Shown in pieces: positions 1 through 4,620 of a stretch of DNA of 7,509 nucleotides. This DNA is from Microcaldota archaeon (GTDB lineage: Archaea; Micrarchaeota; Micrarchaeia; Norongarragalinales; Norongarragalinaceae), in assembly GCA_016214445.1 (NCBI GenBank), contig JACROM010000045.1:1-7509 (forward strand), given 5' to 3'. The notes beneath the pieces are model-generated. The model had not been told where the DNA came from. It did not search any database and was given only the letters and a program-made list of their open reading frames with translations. The number at the start of each line of letters is the position of its first letter. Position 1 is the stretch's first letter. Both the position numbers and the translations under genes were made by a program.

Positions 1-429
1 GATTTTAGCGAAATCCGCTTCTTTCAACATCTCCTCAACCATTTCCTCCAAACCGCCCGGCGTCCCCTCAAAATCATGAAACGACAATATCACTTTAACC
101 CCTTTCTCTTTGGCCTTCTTTTCCACCTTTTGCCTCAATCCGCTTGCAGTTGCCAGTTCGACATCAACCGCGAACGGCCCCGCTTCAATCGCGCCCAACA
201 GCAAACTGATTCTTTCCTCTTCTTCCTGTTCCTTCATTCCTCCTCCTTCTTCCTTCCGCCTGTTCGTGACAATGCACTTCTTCATTTTCACCAACGCCTT
301 GATTTCTCCGGCTGAAATCTTTCCAAACGCGTCCAGCCTCAGCTCAACTGCATCCGCTTCCTTCGCGTTTTCTATCTGCCTTTCCGCCTCTTCCGCAGTC
401 GCGCAAGCAACAGGAACCACAATCATCAT
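1..429 (-). CDS. aroD: 3-dehydroquinate dehydratase, type I (partial, N-terminal part)
   Basis: This gene encodes the third shikimate-pathway enzyme, a class I aldolase-fold dehydratase that converts 3-dehydroquinate to 3-dehydroshikimate through a Schiff base. The frame is open from an ATG pair at 424-429 to the window edge, giving about 142 of the usual 220-250 residues. Counting from the second ATG, visible family motifs are VELRLDAF (Glu28), FAVDVEL (Glu90) and SFHDFEGTP (His117). These fit the active-site glutamates and the catalytic histidine of the family. The Schiff-base lysine lies beyond the window. The start could be either ATG (residues MMIVV or MIVV); no strong ribosome-binding site separates them. 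It is the last visible gene of the aroF-aroB-aroD cluster, 120 bases after the aroB stop, so co-transcription is likely. The family call is secure; completeness cannot be judged. Confidence 0.9.
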   Translation of the reverse strand, partial: MMIVVPVACATAEEAERQIENAKEADAVELRLDAFGKISAGEIKALVKMKKCIVTNRRKEEGGGMKEQEEEERISLLLGAIEAGPFAVDVELATASGLRQKVEKKAKEKGVKVILSFHDFEGTPGGLEEMVEEMLKEADFAKI

Positions 430-496
430 TTTTCCACTCTCTCGAAACTACCCCAACTTCCAAAGCTTTCCCGTTTCCTTCCATTCCCTTCAAAAC

Positions 497-529
497 CTAT
501 TCCCGCCTGTTCATCAAAACTTCTTTAAT
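497..529 (-). pseudogene. Possible remnant of a second aroB 3' end
   Basis: Twenty bases after the aroB stop, a stretch reads I-K-E-V-L-M-N-R-R-E-stop. The real aroB ends I-E-E-V-L-R-E-V-L-E-stop, with the same number of codons to the stop. About 23 of 33 bases match. The aroF gene next door has clear remnants of this kind, so this may be the tail of a displaced aroB allele. The match is short and could be chance. Confidence 0.25.
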
Positions 530-549
530 CCGCCCAAATCCTCTGCGGC

Positions 550-1602
550 TTATTCCAGCACTTCCCTCAAGACCTCTTCAATTTCCGCGTCCTCGACTTC
601 TTCCACCTTGCTCTTCCCTATTCCTTCCAGCAAAACCATCCTTGCTTTTCCTTGCGAGCGTTTTTTGTCGCTCTTGATTTTCGCCATAACTTCCTTGAGC
701 GAAGCTTTAGCCTTCAAAGGCAAACCTGTTTTTTCCAACAGCTTGTTTTGCCTCTCCACTTCGCTCTCCGAAACCAAACCTTTCTTCTTCGCGACCAGGA
801 TTTCAGCAGCCATTCCTATTGCTATGGCTTCGCCGTGCAGCATTCCCGTAACCGCCTCTATTCCGTGGCCGATTGTGTGGCCGTAGTTCAGTTTCATCCT
901 CTCGCCTGATTCGAACTCGTCCTTCTCCACCACTTTTGCCTTGGCCCTCACGCTATCCGCGACTATCTTTTCCAAAACTTTTTCGTCCTTTGCAAGCGCT
1001 TTCCCGACATTCTTCTCCAAATAACCGAAAAAACCCGCGTCCAGAATCAGGCCGTACTTTATCGCTTCCGCCAAACCGTTCCTCAAGTGCTTCTCCGGCA
1101 AACCCGCGAGAACAGAGATATCCATGTAGACTGCTTCCGGCTGGTAGATTGCGCCGACTATGTTTTTCGCTCCTCCGAAGTTCACTCCCACCTTTCCGCC
1201 GATTCCAGAATCCACTTGCGCCAAAATCGTTGTTGGCACGTGCACCAGCGGCATTCCGCGCATGTAAGTAGCGGCAAAAAACCCTGCAGCGTCACCCGCG
1301 CAGCCTCCGCCGACAGCGTAAACTTTGTCCTTCCGCTCAATCCCGTTGGAAAGGGCGAACTCGTAAAGCTTCCTTACCTCTTCAAGTGTCTTCGCTTTCT
1401 CGCCGTCCGGCAGCTCGTACAGCCACTTCGCCCCTATGGCGTTTCTCACTTTTTCCGCCACTGCCCGCGCTCCTGGCTGGGTTATCACTATCGACCTTTT
1501 GTCCTTGCCAAGATTGCCAAGGACTCCAGCGCCAACCAAGACGTCGTACGGCCTCAAGGCGTTCACGCGAATTTTTTCCATTCCATTTTCACTTCGTTCC
1601 AT
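550..1602 (-). CDS. aroB: 3-dehydroquinate synthase
   Basis: This is the second shikimate-pathway enzyme. It is NAD- and metal-dependent and cyclises DAHP to 3-dehydroquinate in the cytoplasm. The 350-residue length is normal. Motifs in order are LPDGEKAKT (about 64-72, NAD contact), GGGCAGDAAGFFAATYMRG (98-116), PTTILAQVDSGIGGKVGVN (123-141), AKNIVGAIYQP (145-155), LAEAIKYG (177-184), NYGHTIGH (239-246) and LHGEAIAIGM (255-264). Glu179, His242 and His256 fit the zinc ligands. The nucleotide-loop motif reads GGGCAGD, where GGGVxGD is more usual. The start is uncertain: ATG at 1602 gives an N-terminal MERSENG that looks added, while the ATG at 1581 (MEKIRV) fits the family better. Neither has a strong ribosome-binding site. 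It lies between aroF and aroD. Many archaea make dehydroquinate by another route, so this bacterial-type gene suggests old transfer. Confidence 0.96.
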   Translation of the reverse strand: MERSENGMEKIRVNALRPYDVLVGAGVLGNLGKDKRSIVITQPGARAVAEKVRNAIGAKWLYELPDGEKAKTLEEVRKLYEFALSNGIERKDKVYAVGGGCAGDAAGFFAATYMRGMPLVHVPTTILAQVDSGIGGKVGVNFGGAKNIVGAIYQPEAVYMDISVLAGLPEKHLRNGLAEAIKYGLILDAGFFGYLEKNVGKALAKDEKVLEKIVADSVRAKAKVVEKDEFESGERMKLNYGHTIGHGIEAVTGMLHGEAIAIGMAAEILVAKKKGLVSESEVERQNKLLEKTGLPLKAKASLKEVMAKIKSDKKRSQGKARMVLLEGIGKSKVEEVEDAEIEEVLREVLE

Positions 1603-1638
1603 TGTTTTTCTTTCAGTTTTTTTCTTCCTTTTTTCATT

Positions 1639-1725
1639 TCAGTTTTTTCTTTCCCTTCCGTTCAACTTTTTGCCCATCACGTTTACTATTGGTTCGAGCT
1701 CCTTCATCAATTGTTCGAATTGCTC
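1639..1725 (-). pseudogene. Remnant of a second aroF 3' end (24 shared codons plus own tail and stop)
   Basis: Between aroF and aroB, the minus strand reads from E-Q-F-E-Q-L-M-K through P-I-V-N-V-M-G-K-K-L-N-G-R. This is residue for residue the end of the present aroF product (residues 317-340). Thirteen of the 24 codons differ, all silently (for example GGA/GGC, AAT/AAC, CTG/TTG, CGA/AGG). The remnant then runs five more codons (E-R-K-N after the shared R) to TGA at 1639-1641, 36 bases before the longer aroB start. The homology stops abruptly at 1725; further up, the frame meets TGA with no ATG. Unlike the present aroF, which has a 15-residue foreign-looking tail, this end has a length close to what is normal for the family. 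It is probably the original 3' end of the operon's aroF. Confidence 0.85.
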
Positions 1726-1734
1726 GGTCGCCCC

Positions 1735-1755
1735 GGGGGCACATTTGGTTCCCCC
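1735..1755. repeat. Small inverted repeat between aroF and its 3' remnant
   Basis: GGGGG at 1735-1739 and CCCCC at 1751-1755 can pair across an 11-base loop. It lies in the stretch between the present aroF stop and the older aroF end, and has no T-run, so it is not an obvious terminator. Confidence 0.35.
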
Positions 1756-1770
1756 TGGCAACGGAGCTTT

Positions 1771-1795
1771 GCGATGATTTCCTTGAAATCATCGC
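1771..1795. repeat. Perfect 11-bp hairpin over the aroF stop codon
   Basis: GCGATGATTTC (1771-1781) and its exact reverse complement (1785-1795) are separated by CTT. The aroF TGA (1789-1791) falls inside the right arm. There is no downstream T-run on the minus strand, so it may be an mRNA-stabilising or pausing hairpin, or part of the junction left by the insertion, rather than a terminator. Confidence 0.7.
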
Positions 1796-2856
1796 TTCCA
1801 ACCGCTCGCCTCGCCCCCTCCTTTTTGCGGTGGGGTTCGTCCGTTCAGCTTCTTTCCCATGACATTCACTATTGGTTCCAGCTCCTTCATTAACTGTTCA
1901 AACTGTTCGAAAGTGAGCTGTTGCGGGCCGTCCGACCACGCCCTCTCCGGGTCTTTGTGCACTTCCACAATCAAACCATCAGCTCCAACTGCCACGCCAG
2001 CCTTCGCCAAAGCGTTCACGTACGCCCTCTTTCCTGCTGGGTGCGACGGGTCCACTATGACCGGCAAATGCGTCATTTGGTTCAGAACCGGCACAGCCGA
2101 GATGTCCAAAGTGAACCTTGTAGCTGTCTCGTAAGTCCTTATGCCCCGCTCGCACATTATCACGTCGTGGTTGCCAGAAGACATAATGTATTCCGCTGCA
2201 AGGAGCATTTCCTTTATCATGCCTGACAACCCGCGTTTCAGCAGGACAGGTTTCCCTGACTTGCCCAACGCCCTCAAAAGGTCGTAGTTCTGCATGTTCC
2301 TCGCTCCCACCTGGTACATGTCCACGTGCTTTTCCACCTTGCAAATGGATTTCGGGTCCATCACCTCCGTGCAGAGAAGCAATCCTGTTTCGTCCTTGAC
2401 CCTCTTCAGCCACGGCAAACCCTTTTCTCCCACTCCCTGGAAATCGTAAGGGGATGTTCTCGGCTTGAAAACAGCCGCCCTCAATATCCTGCATCCGGTT
2501 TTCTTCACCAAATGAGCTGTTTCTACGTACTGCTCTTCTTCTTCCACGCTGCACGGTCCGGCGATTACTGCGAAATCCTTTCCGCCGATTTTCACCCCGC
2601 CTTCCATCTCTATTACCGTGCCCTCGGGCCGGAACTCCTTCGCTACAAGCTTGTAAGGCTTGTGCAGCCTTACTGCCTTCATCACGCCGTCGAACGCTTC
2701 CAACGTTTCCGTCTTTAGCGCCGAAGAGTCGCCTGTAATGGCTATGCTAGTTTGCTCGCCGTGCTGGAGAACAGGGGTGAAACCCCACTCCTGTAACCGT
2801 TCGAACACCTTGTCTATTTGTTCTTTAGTTGCATTCTCTTCGAATACGACAATCAT
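1789..2856 (-). CDS. aroF: 3-deoxy-7-phosphoheptulonate (DAHP) synthase, type I-beta with N-terminal regulatory domain
   Basis: This is the entry enzyme of the shikimate pathway. It condenses phosphoenolpyruvate with erythrose 4-phosphate in the cytoplasm. Residues 1 to about 65 form the ferredoxin-like domain seen in I-beta enzymes, where it carries feedback control by aromatic amino acids. The barrel follows with AGPCSVE (99-105), LRAAVFKPRTSPYDFQG (125-141), QVGARNMQN (182-190), LLKRGL (205-210), CERGIRTYE (235-243), PVIVDPSHPAGKR (265-277), LIVEVH (295-300) and WSDGPQQ (307-313). Cys102, His272, Glu298 and Asp309 fit the metal ligands and Lys131 the substrate lysine. AGGAGG at 2866-2871, nine bases before the ATG, supports the start. 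The protein is 355 residues, about 15 longer than relatives of this type: the last residues (T-P-P-Q-K-G-G-G...) look like read-through into unrelated DNA. Divergent aroF remnants on both sides suggest this copy replaced another. Confidence 0.97.
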   Translation of the reverse strand: MIVVFEENATKEQIDKVFERLQEWGFTPVLQHGEQTSIAITGDSSALKTETLEAFDGVMKAVRLHKPYKLVAKEFRPEGTVIEMEGGVKIGGKDFAVIAGPCSVEEEEQYVETAHLVKKTGCRILRAAVFKPRTSPYDFQGVGEKGLPWLKRVKDETGLLLCTEVMDPKSICKVEKHVDMYQVGARNMQNYDLLRALGKSGKPVLLKRGLSGMIKEMLLAAEYIMSSGNHDVIMCERGIRTYETATRFTLDISAVPVLNQMTHLPVIVDPSHPAGKRAYVNALAKAGVAVGADGLIVEVHKDPERAWSDGPQQLTFEQFEQLMKELEPIVNVMGKKLNGRTPPQKGGGEASGWKR

Positions 2857-2865
2857 TGTTTAGTC

Positions 2866-2871
2866 CCTCCT
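2866..2871 (-). promoter_or_regulatory. Ribosome-binding site of aroF
   Basis: AGGAGG on the minus strand, nine bases before the ATG at 2854-2856. It fixes the aroF start over the similar upstream ATG at 2920-2922, which has no comparable site. Confidence 0.7.
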
Positions 2872-2877
2872 TTTTCC

Positions 2878-2903
2878 AAGGTTTTTGCCGCAGCAAAAAG
2901 CTT
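2878..2903. repeat. Hairpin in the aroF leader
   Basis: On the plus strand AAGGTTTTTGC (2878-2888) and GCAAAAAGCTT (2893-2903) pair over a CGCA loop with one mismatch. It starts just inside the junction where the 5' aroF remnant loses its homology (2901/2902) and ends upstream of the aroF ribosome-binding site. It could affect aroF translation or be a trace of the insertion. Confidence 0.5.
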
Positions 2904-3002
2904 CTTCGAATACTACGATCATTTCCTTCACCCGTTCACTGCCGCGCAAACTGCGTTCTGGGCCTCAACGCCAAACAACAAAAACAGAAAGAGCCCGCGC
3001 GG

Positions 3003-3012
3003 TTTTTTAAGC
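3003..3012 (-). promoter_or_regulatory. Candidate TATA box for the aroF-aroB-aroD operon
   Basis: The minus strand reads GCTTAAAAAA, preceded by AACAA. This is the best archaeal TATA-like match upstream of aroF. It would start a transcript near 2980, about 55 bases before the ATG at 2922 and 120 before the aroF ATG. Confidence 0.4.
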
Positions 3013-3015
3013 TTG

Positions 3016-3180
3016 TTAATAGCCAAAGCTGAAGCTATAGCCGAAGTTCCATCGCGCTTCAGTTCCAGCCATGTTCAAACCACGCTTGTATCCGGTTAGT
3101 TTTGTAGGCATTTTCAGAGGGAAATGTACTTTTTTGTGCATTGCTCTATTTTTTGCCTTTTTACGAGGTAAATTTGACAT
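3016..3180 (-). CDS. Possible 54-residue basic protein starting in repeat copy 1 (uncertain)
   Basis: I do not recognise this product. The minus-strand frame starts with ATG at 3178-3180 inside the 107-bp repeat, reads M-S-N-L-P-R-K-K-A-K-N-R..., leaves the repeat after ...K-L-T-G-Y and ends ...F-G-Y-S-F-S-F-G-Y at TAA 3016-3018. The repeat-encoded part is very lysine-rich; the tail is rich in Gly, Tyr and Phe. The second repeat copy starts an ORF with the same first 31 residues but a different tail. There is only a weak AGG upstream. An open frame this short in A-rich DNA can arise by chance, so this is listed as a possibility only. Confidence 0.18.
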   Translation of the reverse strand: MSNLPRKKAKNRAMHKKVHFPLKMPTKLTGYKRGLNMAGTEARWNFGYSFSFGY

Positions 3181-3194
3181 TTTTTGCCTAGAAA
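3088..3194. repeat. 107-bp perfect direct repeat, copy 1
   Basis: Identical base for base to 3286-3392, a 198-base offset. It holds several T6 runs on the plus strand and an internal 11-base repeat, ATTTTTTGCCT, at 3148-3158 and 3179-3189. Complete identity means recent duplication or ongoing gene conversion. Confidence 0.97.
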
Positions 3195-3201
3195 ACTAAC
3201 C
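3094..3201. mobile_element. Miniature inverted-repeat element (MITE candidate), complete copy
   Basis: The copy-1 repeat begins GGTTAGTTTTGTAGGCA and ends with the reverse complement of GGTTAGTTTTCTAGGCA, so its termini are 17-bp inverted repeats with one mismatch around a 108-bp AT-rich core. There is no transposase gene inside, so it would have to be moved in trans. If the true end reaches 3088, the inverted repeats extend to about 23 bp with four mismatches. No certain target-site duplication is seen; CGCTT at 3083-3087 and 3211-3215 is a weak candidate. Termini and recent duplication support a mobile element; the family is unknown. Confidence 0.6.
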
Positions 3202-3237
3202 CCTTACCCGCGCTTTACTTATTCTTCCCGGACTGGT

Positions 3238-3378
3238 TTAAAAGCCTGTTGATGTGCCTGGCAGTTTCCGTTGTTTCTTTCTTTGGTATCCGGTTAGTTT
3301 TGTAGGCATTTTCAGAGGGAAATGTACTTTTTTGTGCATTGCTCTATTTTTTGCCTTTTTACGAGGTAAATTTGACAT
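3238..3378 (-). CDS. Possible 46-residue basic protein starting in repeat copy 2 (uncertain)
   Basis: This frame has the same start and first 31 residues as the ORF in copy 1. It continues outside the repeat as Q-R-K-K-Q-R-K-L-P-G-T-S-T-G-F to TAA at 3238-3240. The ATG lies a few bases after the stop of the broken helix-turn-helix gene (3386-3388), so it could share that transcript. Because the repeat brings the start codon to two unrelated tails, at most one of the two is likely to be an original gene, and neither may be. Confidence 0.13.
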   Translation of the reverse strand: MSNLPRKKAKNRAMHKKVHFPLKMPTKLTGYQRKKQRKLPGTSTGF

Positions 3379-3392
3379 TTTTTGCCTAGAAA
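3286..3392. repeat. 107-bp perfect direct repeat, copy 2 (right terminus clipped)
   Basis: Identical to 3088-3194, but the sequence departs after GAAA at 3392, so the last bases of the right inverted repeat (AACTAACC) are missing. The junction falls in the 3' end of the helix-turn-helix gene, and the repeat supplies its final TAG (3386-3388). A deletion or abortive event removed the element's end together with the end of that gene. Confidence 0.95.
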
Positions 3393-3685
3393 CGCAGTTT
3401 GCCTTTCGGGGAGGTAACGCGTATGCCTTTTAGGTTAAGTTTTTTAACTGCTTTTCCGACGGTTTCGGGTGGTTTGTTTCCGAGGCCGAAGCGGAAGCGG
3501 AAAAATTCGCTGTTTCCAGGCGGAAACCTCGCCTTGATGAAAGCGTGCTTGATTGCGGACCTGAATACCTTGTGTTTTTCAGTTTCGCTCAGTGTTTCAC
3601 CTATGGTTTTTATCACTTCTGTTCGGCCGCCAAAACATTTTTTAGCCAATGCCAGGTCCGCTCGGCCTGCCCTGCCAAGGTCACA
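3386..3685 (-). pseudogene. Downstream part of the interrupted helix-turn-helix gene
   Basis: This is the same reading frame as the 231-residue gene upstream, separated from it only by TAA at 3686-3688. It reads C-D-L-G-R-A-G-R-A-D-L-A-L-A-K-K-C-F-G-G-R-T-... and stays open for 99 codons to a TAG inside the 107-bp repeat. The composition matches the upstream half (many Lys, Arg, Glu), and a further helical segment is visible around E-T-L-S-E-T-E-K-H-K-V-F-R. No ATG opens it. TTG at 3647-3649 is the first usual alternative start and would give 87 residues. The likeliest reading is the C-terminal third of one roughly 330-residue protein broken by a nonsense change and clipped at its end by the repeat. 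Independent translation from the TTG is possible but has no visible ribosome-binding site. Confidence 0.6.
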
Positions 3686-4381
3686 TTAGACAAGGGTGCC
3701 GTGGACGAGAAAGTGCGCCTTTGCATCCTTCCAAAATTTTTCACCGTCATTCTCGAGGAGCGGCCGTATTTTCCTCAGCCTGCGGGTCATGCCGTTTACC
3801 ATTTTGCTGGTCACGGTTAATCCGCTTTTTTTGCTTATCTTCTTCGCGGTTTTTTTCTCGGTTATCCCCCGCTTTTTGCACAACAACAGCTCGCGTATCA
3901 TTTCAGCGGTCCAATCCACCTTTTCCGCACCTTTTTGGATGCTCTTCGCGGAATCGCGTTCTGATTTTACAGCCAGTTCGTGCGCTTTCGGCTTCATGGC
4001 AGCTTCTGTCAGCATTTTCTTGCGCTGGTGGTCAACTGCGTTCTTGGTTATTTCTCGCCCCATCCGTTCCCTGTATTTCGGCGACAGAATTTCGGCCATT
4101 TCTTTTGATGTCTTTTCCCCCTGTCGTGCGAGTTCCTGCAATTCGGTGCGGGCCTCGTCTGGCCATTTAGTGCTCGCGGGTTTTTTCTCGTATCCCGGCA
4201 GCCTGTTTCTCATCATTCGGAGGTTGTCGGACGTCATCCTCGCTCTGAACTCGTTCAATATTATTTTTGAAACTTGGCCGGTCGGCACGCCTGCCAGCAA
4301 TAGTTCTTCGGCGCGTTCGCGCACCCTCGGGTTCTCGGTCCGAAATATTTTCCGCGACTTTAACGAATCGACGATGTCCAT
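3686..4381 (-). CDS. Protein with three helix-turn-helix-like segments, probably DNA-binding (truncated by a stop)
   Basis: I do not recognise a named family. The 231-residue product is strongly basic and mostly helical. Three segments share a pattern of long helix, G-x-T/P turn and a basic last helix: about 17-60 (N-P-R-V-R-E-R-A-E-E-L-L-L-A-G-V-P-T-G), 72-121 (ending T-K-N-A-V-D-H-Q-R-K-K-M) and 154-205 (ending N-G-M-T-R-R-L-R-K). This resembles tandem homeodomain- or Myb-like DNA-binding repeats, as in some transposases and regulators. There is no catalytic signature, signal peptide or membrane segment. The frame continues in phase after the TAA at 3686-3688, so the intact protein was about 330 residues or longer. 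The ATG at 4381 follows a TATA-like box by about 25 bases, which suggests a leaderless mRNA. Function is inferred from fold pattern only. Confidence 0.6.
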   Translation of the reverse strand: MDIVDSLKSRKIFRTENPRVRERAEELLLAGVPTGQVSKIILNEFRARMTSDNLRMMRNRLPGYEKKPASTKWPDEARTELQELARQGEKTSKEMAEILSPKYRERMGREITKNAVDHQRKKMLTEAAMKPKAHELAVKSERDSAKSIQKGAEKVDWTAEMIRELLLCKKRGITEKKTAKKISKKSGLTVTSKMVNGMTRRLRKIRPLLENDGEKFWKDAKAHFLVHGTLV

Positions 4382-4405
4382 GTACGTCCTTGTGTGGTTC
4401 CGTAC
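4382..4405. promoter_or_regulatory. Inverted repeat just before the helix-turn-helix gene
   Basis: GTACG (4382-4386) and CGTAC (4401-4405) lie directly before the ATG at 4381 and overlap the predicted promoter. This could be an operator of the DNA-binding protein itself; the arms are only five bases, so it is weak. Confidence 0.3.
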
Positions 4406-4413
4406 TTAAAAAA
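4404..4413 (-). promoter_or_regulatory. Candidate TATA box of the helix-turn-helix gene
   Basis: The minus strand reads TTTTTTAAG about 25-30 bases before the ATG at 4381, the spacing expected if transcription starts at or next to the start codon. Confidence 0.45.
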
Positions 4414-4528
4414 TTCCTTGGTTGGCGGTAGTTTTAGCAAGCTCCGTCTGCGGTTGCCGTTTCCCCTCTGTAGGCGTTTTCACCATCCAGTTGGAGTTGA
4501 GGATAACTTTTTTCTCCCCAAGGTTCAT
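4406..4528 (-). CDS. Possible 40-residue hydrophilic protein (uncertain)
   Basis: The minus-strand frame from ATG 4526-4528 to TAA 4406-4408 begins M-N-L-G-E-K-K-V-I-L-N-S-N-W-M-V-K and is rich in Lys, Thr and Gln. It ends 24 bases before the helix-turn-helix gene and could precede it in an operon, but its stop overlaps that gene's TATA-like box and no ribosome-binding site is seen. It is the only sizeable open frame found in the divergent intergenic region 4382-4620. Confidence 0.15.
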   Translation of the reverse strand: MNLGEKKVILNSNWMVKTPTEGKRQPQTELAKTTANQGIF

Positions 4529-4567
4529 TTCTTCAGTTTCCGACCTTCTTGCAGACAACCAAAAAGG

Positions 4568-4575
4568 TTAAATAT
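4568..4575 (+). promoter_or_regulatory. TATA box of the winged-helix gene
   Basis: TTAAATAT preceded by AAAAAGG. Transcription would start about 25 bases on, near 4597-4600, in the middle of the palindrome at 4588-4611. Confidence 0.6.
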
Positions 4576-4587
4576 GGCTTAATATCA

Positions 4588-4611
4588 ATTAGTTATTAGT
4601 TAATAACTAAT
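4588..4611. promoter_or_regulatory. Perfect palindromic operator candidate
   Basis: The left arm ATTAGTTATTA (4588-4598) is followed by GT and then its exact reverse complement (4601-4611). The 24-bp site covers the predicted transcription start and touches the ribosome-binding site of the winged-helix gene. A dimeric DNA-binding protein bound here would block transcription, which fits self-repression by the adjacent product. Confidence 0.7.
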
Positions 4612-4617
4612 GGTGAT
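4612..4617 (+). promoter_or_regulatory. Ribosome-binding site that sets a TTG start
   Basis: GGTGAT lies three bases before TTG 4621. The OB-HD gene has GAGGCGAT with the same three-base gap before its ATG, so the spacing supports TTG as the start of the winged-helix gene. Confidence 0.6.
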
Positions 4618-4620
4618 GGT

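Larger units (their letters stand above)
2860..2922 (-). pseudogene. Remnant of a second aroF 5' end, now a 20-codon leader ORF
   Basis: An ATG at 2920-2922 opens M-I-V-V-F-E-E, the same seven residues that begin the present aroF, with three differences in 21 bases, all at third positions. After 2902 the similarity ends and the frame runs through A-F-C-C-G-K-N-L-G-K-R-R-D to TAA at 2860-2862. That stop is three bases before the real aroF ATG. The ribosome-binding site of aroF (2866-2871) lies inside this ORF. It can be read as the old aroF start left in place under the old promoter. It might now also act as a leader peptide coupled to aroF translation, but nothing in its codons (no run of Phe, Tyr or Trp) points to classical attenuation. 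Confidence 0.75.

Noticed and set aside
110..886. Long plus-strand open frame opposite aroD and aroB
   Set aside because: It is Ser/Phe/Pro-rich, has no recognisable domain and lies opposite two clear enzyme genes; it is a shadow of their codon pattern.
3088..3392. CRISPR array
   Set aside because: There are only two copies, 107 bp long and 91 bp apart, with inverted-repeat ends; this is not the size or layout of a CRISPR.
3686..3688. Stop-codon read-through in the helix-turn-helix gene
   Set aside because: Known recoded stops are TGA (selenocysteine) and TAG (pyrrolysine); this is TAA with no visible recoding element, so a nonsense mutation or base-call error is likelier.
4467..4482. Fragment resembling the left end of the 107-bp repeat (TGTAGGCGTTTTCA)
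   Set aside because: Only 14 bases match, with one mismatch, and the similarity does not extend either way; chance is likely.
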